A stretch of 11,505 nt of DNA from contig JAHHTV010000036.1 in the NCBI GenBank assembly GCA_020024395.1, positions 1 through 11,505 of the forward strand. The letters are read 5' to 3'. The position numbers were made by a program, and so were the translations under genes. Position 1 is the first letter of the stretch. Each line of letters begins with the position of its first letter. The DNA is from Anaerotignum sp. (GTDB lineage: Bacteria; Bacillota; Clostridia; Lachnospirales; Anaerotignaceae). Of this stretch, positions 6,025 to 11,505 are shown piece after piece. Below the pieces are notes generated by a model. The model saw only the letters and a list, made by a program, of their open reading frames with translations. It had not been told where the DNA came from and did no database searches.

Positions 6025-6066
6025 TGGTTTTTTATCAAAAAATCAAAAACCAATAAGGAGTTTTTT

Positions 6067-7626
6067 ATGGATACAAACATTGATTTTTCACAGTATCAAA
6101 AACTGCTGGAACTTTTTACAACAGAATACGAAAAGTATTTTTCATATATGGACATAGATTGTCAAAAATCATTGTTGGATATTGCACCTTTGCTATTTGC
6201 AAAGTGGTATCATACTGCATTGGCAGAAGAAACCATATTGACGCCTGCAAATATCATCAATATGGAGCTTGCAGACGAAACACAAGAAGAAATCGCTTAT
6301 ATATTGCATATACAACCAGAAAAAAAGGGGCTAAAAAAATATACATTTACAATCGAAAATTACACCATTTCCCATCATCCTTTGATTTTGGATATGCAAA
6401 AAGTATTGGACTTTTGTTTCCCTGACAGAACTGTGCAAGAAGATGGTTTCTTTTTTATAGATGATGTCATTGCCTGCAAAAATATGCTCAGTTTTTCCAA
6501 TGATTTTTATTTAGAATATATCATACGACTATGTTATCAATTACAACTTCTTGAAACACTGCCTGCCATACACACCCATAAAATCACAAAATCCAAACGC
6601 TGTGAAACATTTTTTGCACAAGATAGCAAAACATTGCTTCACACGCTGATTGTAGAAGGCTGTGCATTGACAGCAGAGCGTTTGCATACTGTTATGCATT
6701 TAGAAGCAGGAATTGTAGATTGTAATTTTTTCTATGATTATTTAACAGACCACCAAGAAACTGATAAAATTTTTATTGATTTTTATCAACGTGTGGGTAT
6801 GGACTTAGAACCGATTTGGACAAAAGAGCCGGATACATTATCCACAGAAGAACAAGCCATCATTTCCTCTTTTTTGTTTGCGGGGATTATGTTTGACAAA
6901 TGGTTTATCACACCCATGAGCCTGTTTTTCCGTGTCATACGGCCCATTCACTTTACCCCTATGCGGTTTTATCAAACCATAAACAATTTATCAGCACTGC
7001 TTGTGATGCGGCATAATATTGGGGCAGAAATTTTCACCCCACCCACATATTATAGTTTAACTGCACTGGGTATGGCATTGACTGCAGGGGAAAAGCTGTC
7101 CACAAACAAACAAAAAATGCCACATACCATACCATTTGTACAATTATTGGAAGTCATCGCACCAGAAAACGAATTACGTTTATTTGAAGAAATGTTGCGA
7201 TTTGAAACCATACCATTGGTATACACATTTCATGTGGTTGTGCAACAAGACAATACACTTTGGAAAACAGTGGAAGTTACTGACGAACACGCACTACATG
7301 ACTTTTGTTGTGATATCTGTTCCGCATTTTGTATGGAAGATACCACAGATTATGTATTGACTGTACCTAACGAAACCGGCTTTCCATTGTATTATGCACC
7401 TGCATTTTCCAAACGTGCTGTCAACAAAACAAACCATATGACATTGCGTGATTTACACCCCACAGAAGCAACCGCATGGACACTATACCCAAAAGGCAAC
7501 ACACAAATCACTTTAATTGTAACATTGCAAAAAAGTGAAAAAGGCAGTCCATATCGTATATATCCTCGTGTCAAAGCACAGAGTGAAAAAATATCTGCAT
7601 TGGAAGAAATTGACGAACTTTATTAA
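6067..7626 (+). CDS. Uncharacterised protein with diverged pRiA4b ORF-3-like C terminus
   Basis: A 519-residue protein without signal peptide or clear membrane segments. Residues 1-200 are acidic and mostly helical by composition, with no motif I recognise. The middle part contains FFRVIRPIHFTP (287-298) and FTPPTYYSLTALG (323-335), patterns I associate with larger pRiA4b ORF-3-type proteins. Residues about 383-505 resemble the pRiA4b ORF-3 (PF07929) domain: VYTFHVVVQQDNTLWKTVEV, then ALHDFCCDICSAF, and later MTLRDLHP and WTLYPKGNTQITLIV. The usual YDFGDDW-like acidic motif appears replaced by LYPKGN, so the domain is degenerate. The function of the family is unknown. ATG 6067 follows AAGGAG. 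It has its own promoter and lies 28 bases before a PLP-enzyme gene with no terminator between, so they are probably co-transcribed. That the frame encodes a protein is near certain; the domain call is moderate. Confidence 0.6.
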   Translation: MDTNIDFSQYQKLLELFTTEYEKYFSYMDIDCQKSLLDIAPLLFAKWYHTALAEETILTPANIINMELADETQEEIAYILHIQPEKKGLKKYTFTIENYTISHHPLILDMQKVLDFCFPDRTVQEDGFFFIDDVIACKNMLSFSNDFYLEYIIRLCYQLQLLETLPAIHTHKITKSKRCETFFAQDSKTLLHTLIVEGCALTAERLHTVMHLEAGIVDCNFFYDYLTDHQETDKIFIDFYQRVGMDLEPIWTKEPDTLSTEEQAIISSFLFAGIMFDKWFITPMSLFFRVIRPIHFTPMRFYQTINNLSALLVMRHNIGAEIFTPPTYYSLTALGMALTAGEKLSTNKQKMPHTIPFVQLLEVIAPENELRLFEEMLRFETIPLVYTFHVVVQQDNTLWKTVEVTDEHALHDFCCDICSAFCMEDTTDYVLTVPNETGFPLYYAPAFSKRAVNKTNHMTLRDLHPTEATAWTLYPKGNTQITLIVTLQKSEKGSPYRIYPRVKAQSEKISALEEIDELY

Positions 7627-7654
7627 ATCATAAAAAAAGAAAGGATTTTCAGTT

Positions 7655-8761
7655 ATGCAAACCGAACCAATCATGCACCAACACGGTGGCGATTTGGACG
7701 CCATCGAACGAAACTACGGAATATCAAAAAGTGAAATTTGGGATTTTAGTGGCAATATCAATCCGCTTGGATTTCCACAATCTGTCAAAACTGCATTATC
7801 TCAAAATTTGGACATCATTTCCACATACCCAGACAAACACTATACTGCACTGCGTAATGCCATTGCAGGCTATACAGGGGCAAATACAGAACATATCGTT
7901 GTTGGAAATGGCTCAACAGAATTGATTGGCACATTTATCAAAACTGTAAATGCCAAAAAAAGTATCATTCTTGGCCCTGCATATAGTGAATATGAAAGAG
8001 AAGTTTCTTTGACGGGTGGTACATTTTGTTATTTTCCATTGTCTGCTAAAAATGATTTTGTCATAGACATGGAAAAACTTTTGCAAGTATTAACACCCGA
8101 AATCGGTATGTTTGTTGCTTGCAATCCCAATAACCCCACAGGCTCTGCACTGACTGTATCACAACTGCGTCAAATACTTTCCCATTGCAAAACCATTGGT
8201 GCTTCTGTGATGATTGATGAAACTTATATTGAGTTTTCTGATAATTTAGATGAAATTTGTGCCATTCCTTTGGTTTCAGAATTTGATAATTTGTTTGTCA
8301 TTCGTGGTACATCAAAATTCTTTGCTGCACCAGGTATCCGTTTGGGATATGGGATATCTTCTAATGCGGCATTTTTGAACCGCTTAAAAACAAATCAAGA
8401 CCCTTGGAGCGTCAATAGCCTTGCTGCATTTGCGGGAGAGCGTTTGTTTTCGGATACTGATTTCCACAAACAAACAAAAAATCTCATTTCTACAGAACGC
8501 AAAAAAGCATTTGATGAAATTGCCACATGGAAAAATATTAAAGCATATCCTTCCTCTGCCAATTTCATATTATTAAAGCTTTTGACACCGCATATCACTG
8601 CTGCACAAATATTCGAAACACTCATTGTCAAAAAATTATTGATAAGAGATGCTTCCAGTTTTACGTTTTTAGATGAAACATTTTTGCGTTTTTGTATATT
8701 GCGACCAGAGCAAAACCAAACACTTTTAGAAGAATTGAAAAAATTGGTGGAACAACCGTAA
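7655..8761 (+). CDS. CobD/HisC-like PLP-dependent aminotransferase-fold enzyme
   Basis: A 368-residue fold-type I PLP enzyme of the class I/II aminotransferase group. The N-terminal HQHGGDLDAIERNYG and FSGNINPLGFP (residues 8-41) are characteristic of threonine-phosphate decarboxylase (CobD) and its relatives. NPNNPTG (157-163), D188 in MIDETYIEF (PLP ring nitrogen), K221 in GTSKFFAAPGIRLGYG (Schiff base) and R365-region-independent R229 are intact. CobD makes (R)-1-amino-2-propanol O-2-phosphate for cobalamin; histidinol-phosphate aminotransferase is the nearest alternative. No cobalamin or histidine gene is nearby, so the substrate is open. ATG 7655 follows AAAGGA. It shares an operon with the preceding unknown gene and is followed by a perfect terminator. 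Confidence 0.8.
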   Translation: MQTEPIMHQHGGDLDAIERNYGISKSEIWDFSGNINPLGFPQSVKTALSQNLDIISTYPDKHYTALRNAIAGYTGANTEHIVVGNGSTELIGTFIKTVNAKKSIILGPAYSEYEREVSLTGGTFCYFPLSAKNDFVIDMEKLLQVLTPEIGMFVACNPNNPTGSALTVSQLRQILSHCKTIGASVMIDETYIEFSDNLDEICAIPLVSEFDNLFVIRGTSKFFAAPGIRLGYGISSNAAFLNRLKTNQDPWSVNSLAAFAGERLFSDTDFHKQTKNLISTERKKAFDEIATWKNIKAYPSSANFILLKLLTPHITAAQIFETLIVKKLLIRDASSFTFLDETFLRFCILRPEQNQTLLEELKKLVEQP

Positions 8762-8793
8762 AAATCTGACAATGTATTTTGATGAAAAAAGGA

Positions 8794-8838
8794 TATCATA
8801 AACTCAGACAAAAATTTTCTGAGGTGATTGATGTGATA
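8794..8838 (+). other. Hairpin-forming stretch that covers a ribosome site
   Basis: CTCAGA (8803-8808) can pair with TCTGAG (8818-8823), and TATCA (8794-8798) with TGATA (8834-8838) around it. The inner stem includes the start of GAGGTG, the best ribosome site for the following reading frame. The terminator comes ten bases later. It could be a small regulatory leader or a chance structure; it matches no riboswitch class I know. Confidence 0.3.
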
Positions 8839-9234
8839 CAAACCATCAGCCGCAAAACACTTTGCGGCTATTTTTCTCTTTTGCGACAAACATTACAATC
8901 TTTTCAAATGCCCCATAATGTCATATTTTTGAACAGTCGGGCATTTTATTGTCATACCGCAAATATGCCTTGTGGCAACACCACAATCGGCAATATATTA
9001 ACGGATATGGAGTGTTGTATTCCATTTGCTTGCAGTGAATATACATGGAAAAGCTTTTGTAATAACACACTCAAAACAGAGCATTTTCTAGAAAGTAGCA
9101 AAGCTGATTTTTTGTTATTATTGCTTTCCAGCATACAAGATGATGCACATTTTCAAGCATTATTTTGTTTGTGCGAAAATTTAAGAAAAAAACATATAGA
9201 GAAAGGCAAATATCATCATGAAACCCTATCTTGA
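8833..9234 (+). CDS. Small Cys-rich hypothetical protein
   Basis: I do not recognise this family. Read from GTG 8833, six bases after GAGGTG, the product has 133 residues with nine cysteines, including CC and LFCLC patterns but no standard zinc-ribbon or ferredoxin spacing, a leucine-rich stretch (FLLLLLSS) and a basic tail (RKKHIEKGK). Other starts are ATG 8782 (no ribosome site) or ATG 8908 (no ribosome site, but beyond the terminator). The frame stays open into the radical SAM gene and overlaps it by 17 bases, which argues for a real, translationally coupled gene. Against this, the terminator at 8848-8882 would lie inside its first codons. It could be a decayed gene that keeps an open frame. 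Confidence 0.45.
   Translation: MIQTISRKTLCGYFSLLRQTLQSFQMPHNVIFLNSRAFYCHTANMPCGNTTIGNILTDMECCIPFACSEYTWKSFCNNTLKTEHFLESSKADFLLLLLSSIQDDAHFQALFCLCENLRKKHIEKGKYHHETLS
8848..8882 (+). terminator. Strong intrinsic terminator after the PLP-enzyme gene
   Basis: A perfect 9-bp stem, AGCCGCAAA (8848-8856) with TTTGCGGCT (8861-8869), four-base loop, then ATTTTTCTCTTTT. It lies 87 bases past the stop codon of the PLP-enzyme gene and within the 5' part of the next reading frame. Confidence 0.85.
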
Positions 9235-10123
9235 CTTAAACACATATTATCGCAATTTATTTGGCACAAAAACTGCAAAAATTGCATTAGATGGTGGCTT
9301 TACCTGTCCCAACCGTGATGGCACACTGGGGTATGGTGGTTGTCTATTTTGTTCTGCGGAAGGTTCTGGCGATTTTTCTGCACCTGCCACATTGCCCATT
9401 GCACAACAAATTCAGTTAGGCAAACAACAAACCGCTGCAAAATGGGACAATCCAAAGTATATTGCATATTTTCAAGCATATACAAACACATACGCCCCTG
9501 CCGACCATCTGCAAGCATTATATACAGAAGCCATTTCACAGCCTGATGTTGTGGGCATTGCCATTGCCACACGCCCTGACTGTATTGGAGATGATGTATT
9601 AGACGTATTGGCACAATTACAAACAAAAGTATGGGTGGAATTGGGTTTTCAAACAGCAAATGAAACATCTGCTCGTTTTATTCGGCGTGGATATGGCAAC
9701 ACAGTTTTTGAAAAAGCTGTTTTTTCATTACAGGAAAAAAATCTGGACGTTATCGCTCATGTGATATTGGGACTGCCCCATGAAACGCCTGACGATATGT
9801 ATCAAACAATCGCCTATCTCAATCGTTTGCCCATACAAGGTATCAAATTGCATTTGCTTCATGTACTTTCTGGCACTGCACTGGCAAACATTTATCAATC
9901 TGGCAAATATAACCCTTTGACAAAACAAGCCTATATTGATATTATATGCGGTTGTATTGCACGCTTACGTCCTGATATTGTGATACATCGTTTGACGGGT
10001 GATGGCAATGCCAAAACATTGCTTGCACCACTTTGGAGCTTGCACAAACGTGATGTTTTGAACACCATACATAAAGAATTGCGTTTGCGACAAATACACC
10101 AAGGAGATTTATATCAAAAATAA
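9218..10123 (+). CDS. TIGR01212-family radical SAM protein (YtqA/MnmL-like)
   Basis: A 301-residue radical SAM enzyme. The 4Fe-4S motif is C30, C42 and C45 in CPNRDGTLGYGGCLFC, the CX11CX2C spacing of the YtqA/YhcC group. Further conserved segments are YFQAYTNTYAP, GIAIATRPDCI, WVELGFQTANETSARFIRRG and HVILGLPHETPDDM. Length is typical. From memory of the literature, the Bacillus relative YtqA (MnmL) takes part, with the methyltransferase YtqB (MnmM), in forming mnm5s2U at tRNA wobble position 34; the closeness to that enzyme here is not tested. No MnmM-like gene is adjacent. ATG 9218 lies inside the end of the preceding small reading frame and has AAAGG about 11 bases upstream, so coupling is likely. 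No strong terminator follows. Confidence 0.9.
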   Translation: MKPYLDLNTYYRNLFGTKTAKIALDGGFTCPNRDGTLGYGGCLFCSAEGSGDFSAPATLPIAQQIQLGKQQTAAKWDNPKYIAYFQAYTNTYAPADHLQALYTEAISQPDVVGIAIATRPDCIGDDVLDVLAQLQTKVWVELGFQTANETSARFIRRGYGNTVFEKAVFSLQEKNLDVIAHVILGLPHETPDDMYQTIAYLNRLPIQGIKLHLLHVLSGTALANIYQSGKYNPLTKQAYIDIICGCIARLRPDIVIHRLTGDGNAKTLLAPLWSLHKRDVLNTIHKELRLRQIHQGDLYQK

Positions 10124-10187
10124 AACCGTGTTTTTTCGGATAACTTTTACTTTTTTCTTGTTTTTTGTTTTTCTTTTGACAAAAATA

Positions 10188-10199
10188 TGATATGATAAT
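10188..10199 (+). promoter_or_regulatory. Possible extended -10 promoter of the DUF4364 gene
   Basis: TGA directly precedes TATGAT (10191-10196), an extended -10 arrangement. A perfect TTGACA at 10176-10181 is only 9 bases away, too close to pair with it, so the -35 is uncertain. Confidence 0.35.
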
Positions 10200-10232
10200 G
10201 GACAGCAACATCGTAAGAAGGAGGGGTTTTCC

Positions 10233-10835
10233 ATGTCCGATTCCATTCGGCAGTTGGCAGAACATAAACTGATTATTCTGCATTTACTGCAAAAAATGGG
10301 TATCGCATTGTCAAACAGCGAAATTTGCCAATTTTTATTGGAAAAAAATTATATGGACTATTTTTCTGTGCAACAATATTTAGCAGAACTGGTTGACGCA
10401 GGCTGGTTGGAAAAGTCACGGGAACAAAACAACACCCGTTACACCCTGACAGATGAAGGCGACGAAACCGTCAATTATTTTTTGAACCATATTTCTGAAC
10501 ACGCACGCAATGAAATCAATACGTATGTACAAGAAAACAGCAAACGTATTCGGGCTGAATATGCCGTTACTGCAAATTATTTCCCAGAAATCAATGATGA
10601 TTTTTTGGTAAAATGTGGATTGAATGATGACAACGGCAATATTTTAATGGAAATCAGCGTTTCTGTGGTATCCAAACAACAAGCACTTGCCATATGTCGC
10701 AACTGGCGAAAAAATGTCAGCCATTTGTATGGTTCTATTGTGACATCACTGGTCAAAGATACAGAAGCAGAAAACAGCACATTCAAAGCAAAACAACAGA
10801 ATTTTCCATCTATGACAAAAGAAACAACCAAATAA
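10233..10835 (+). CDS. DUF4364 family winged-helix protein
   Basis: A 200-residue protein of the DUF4364 family, found mainly in Clostridia. The N-terminal 80 residues look like a winged helix: EHKLIILHLLQKMGIALSNS, then SVQQYLAELVDAGWLEK and RYTLTDEGDETV, similar in layout to MarR/PadR-type DNA-binding domains. The C-terminal half, ending in a polar low-complexity tail, is the family-specific part with unknown role. ATG 10233 follows GGAGGGG at good spacing. It is a single-gene unit, with its own promoter region and a perfect terminator after it. A transcriptional regulatory role is inferred from the fold; targets are unknown. Confidence 0.85.
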   Translation: MSDSIRQLAEHKLIILHLLQKMGIALSNSEICQFLLEKNYMDYFSVQQYLAELVDAGWLEKSREQNNTRYTLTDEGDETVNYFLNHISEHARNEINTYVQENSKRIRAEYAVTANYFPEINDDFLVKCGLNDDNGNILMEISVSVVSKQQALAICRNWRKNVSHLYGSIVTSLVKDTEAENSTFKAKQQNFPSMTKETTK

Positions 10836-10843
10836 ACCATATT

Positions 10844-10877
10844 AAAAAATACTTGTCTGTAAAGACAAGTATTTTTT
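10844..10877. terminator. Bidirectional terminator between DUF4364 and DUF1653 genes
   Basis: A perfect 14-bp stem, AAAAAATACTTGTC (10844-10857) with GACAAGTATTTTTT (10864-10877), and a TGTAAA loop. The A and T ends serve as U-tracts on both strands, between two convergent genes. Confidence 0.92.
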
Positions 10878-10882
10878 CTTTG

Positions 10883-11122
10883 TTATATCTGTTCTGGTAA
10901 ATGCATGCCCACAAATGCAAAACGAGGCATGATTTCCCCATTGATTTCCACATCTTCCAAAAACATTTCAAGTGGTCTCACCCAAAGCCCAAAATCACCA
11001 TATTGTGGCTGATACACCACCAATTCTTCTAATGTTTCCGAATGTTTTGCCACACCCAGCACTTGATAATATTTTCCTTTATAATGTTTGTAATATCCTT
11101 GATTATGTATTTGTTTTTGCAT
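10883..11122 (-). CDS. DUF1653 domain-containing protein
   Basis: A 79-residue protein consisting almost wholly of a DUF1653 domain: [40 protein letters not shown] and PRFAFVG are its conserved segments. The function of the family is unknown; it is small, soluble and widespread in bacteria. The start is the ATG at 11122 with GAGGA six bases upstream; a frame extension to 11173 would read through the hairpin between this gene and spoVT and adds a basic segment absent from the family. It follows spoVT by 69 bases and may be transcribed from it, as no promoter was seen between them. Confidence 0.9.
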   Translation of the reverse strand: MQKQIHNQGYYKHYKGKYYQVLGVAKHSETLEELVVYQPQYGDFGLWVRPLEMFLEDVEINGEIMPRFAFVGMHLPEQI

Positions 11123-11147
11123 ATGCTTCCTCTTTTCTTTCAAAATT

Positions 11148-11181
11148 CCCCTTGCATGACTTCTTTTCACCACGCAAGGGG
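11148..11181. terminator. Hairpin between spoVT and the DUF1653 gene
   Basis: CCCCTTGC (11148-11155) and GCAAGGGG (11174-11181) form a perfect 8-bp GC-rich stem with an 18-base loop. On the minus strand the following sequence AATTTTGAAAG is only weakly T-rich, so this may be a partial terminator or an mRNA-processing or stabilising hairpin rather than a full stop. Confidence 0.4.
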
Positions 11182-11191
11182 CAATTATTTT

Positions 11192-11505
11192 TCATTGTTC
11201 CATTTGTTTCCCTAAAAAACCTGCGGCTGTTTGTGCCAATTTGCCTTCCACTTCGCCCATTTTTTTGTCTTTGGATAAAAACAGTACCGCACCCATCGCA
11301 TCGCCTTCTGCAATGATTGGGGTAACCAGTTGATAGGGGTATGTGTTTTCTTCTTTTTCATACAACACAGGAACAAATTTTCCATCATTTTCTTGTGCAG
11401 TAAATGCAATTCTCTTTCCAATACATTCTTCCATTTCTGGGCTGATGCGTTTTTCCAAAAATTCTTTTTTCGCACCGCCAGACACCGCAATGATACGGTC
11501 TTTGT
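11192..11505 (-). CDS. spoVT: Stage V sporulation protein T, C-terminal part (cut by window edge)
   Basis: The visible 103 or so residues are the C-terminal GAF domain of SpoVT, the AbrB-like regulator that controls sigma-G-dependent genes in the forespore. The tail MGEVEGKLAQTAAGFLGKQM and the segments AVSGGAKKEFLEKRISPEME and TPIIAEGDAMGAVLFLSKD align well with Bacillus SpoVT as I recall it. The N-terminal swapped-hairpin DNA-binding domain lies beyond position 11505. The frame is open to the window edge, upstream of an internal GTG at 11485 that is not the true start. Its presence indicates an endospore-forming lineage. Confidence 0.92.
   Translation of the reverse strand, partial: KDRIIAVSGGAKKEFLEKRISPEMEECIGKRIAFTAQENDGKFVPVLYEKEENTYPYQLVTPIIAEGDAMGAVLFLSKDKKMGEVEGKLAQTAAGFLGKQMEQ

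Noticed and set aside
5788..6066. A lysine riboswitch or T-box upstream of the threonine block
   Set aside because: The promoter is only about 50 bases from the start codon, leaving no room for either element; no T-box or lysine aptamer motif is seen.
6067..7626. A mobile element, suggested by the resemblance to pRiA4b ORF-3/IS1096-associated proteins
   Set aside because: No transposase, terminal inverted repeats or target-site duplication flank the gene; it has its own promoter and an operon partner. The domain also occurs in ordinary chromosomal proteins.
8395..8889. A 164-codon open frame on the minus strand opposite the PLP-enzyme gene and the terminator
   Set aside because: It has no ribosome site or promoter and no family features, and is antisense to an intact enzyme with all catalytic residues.
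10124..10170. A terminator after the radical SAM gene
   Set aside because: The sequence is T-rich, but the only stem is CCG with CGG, too short to support a terminator call.
10176..10199. TTGACA followed by TATGATAAT as a standard promoter for the DUF4364 gene
   Set aside because: The spacing is 9 to 12 bases, well short of the roughly 17 needed, so the two boxes cannot work together as a sigma-A promoter; only the extended -10 reading is kept.

Overview
The window looks like chromosomal housekeeping DNA from a low-GC, endospore-forming Clostridia-type Firmicute. The evidence is the AT-rich sequence, strong AGGAGG-type ribosome binding sites, a SpoVT fragment at the right edge, a DUF4364 protein, an ispE-gntR pair, a PerR-type regulator and a Bacillus-type aspartokinase. 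A Lachnospirales-like host would fit, but this is inference and the species cannot be read from the sequence. No tRNA, rRNA, CRISPR array, insertion sequence or prophage was seen.

Layout. Positions 1-1250: trmL (minus) and a perR-like gene (plus) diverge from a shared 143-base control region; each has a good sigma-A promoter, and both are closed by hairpin terminators. Positions 1247-2904: ispE and a GntR/FCD regulator overlap by 20 bases on the minus strand, behind a promoter and a TGTATACA palindrome. Positions 2905-3057 show no recognisable feature. Positions 3058-5871: a minus-strand threonine/lysine block runs from an HTH-ACT protein through homoserine kinase (thrB) to aspartate kinase (lysC). 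It contains a strong hairpin terminator between the first two genes and a second translation start inside lysC that should produce a separate regulatory beta subunit. Homoserine dehydrogenase is absent from this block.

Positions 5987-8882 (plus): a well-formed promoter drives a 519-residue protein of unknown function, whose C-terminal third looks like a diverged pRiA4b ORF-3 domain. It is followed by a CobD/HisC-like PLP enzyme. A perfect terminator follows, but it lies inside the 5' end of the next reading frame, a small Cys-rich hypothetical protein that overlaps a TIGR01212 radical SAM gene (YtqA/MnmL-like). Positions 10191-10877: DUF4364 winged-helix protein with its terminator. Positions 10883-11505 (minus): a DUF1653 protein and the C-terminal GAF domain of SpoVT, cut by the window edge.

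The genes fall into themes: tRNA wobble modification (trmL, probably the radical SAM gene), peroxide response (perR), isoprenoid precursors (ispE), aspartate-family amino acids (ACT protein, thrB, lysC) and sporulation (spoVT). I found no convincing new multi-gene system. The places most worth a second look are the attenuator-like hairpin upstream of thrB, the lysC internal start, the structured region at 8794-8882 with its Cys-rich reading frame, and the 519-residue unknown protein.
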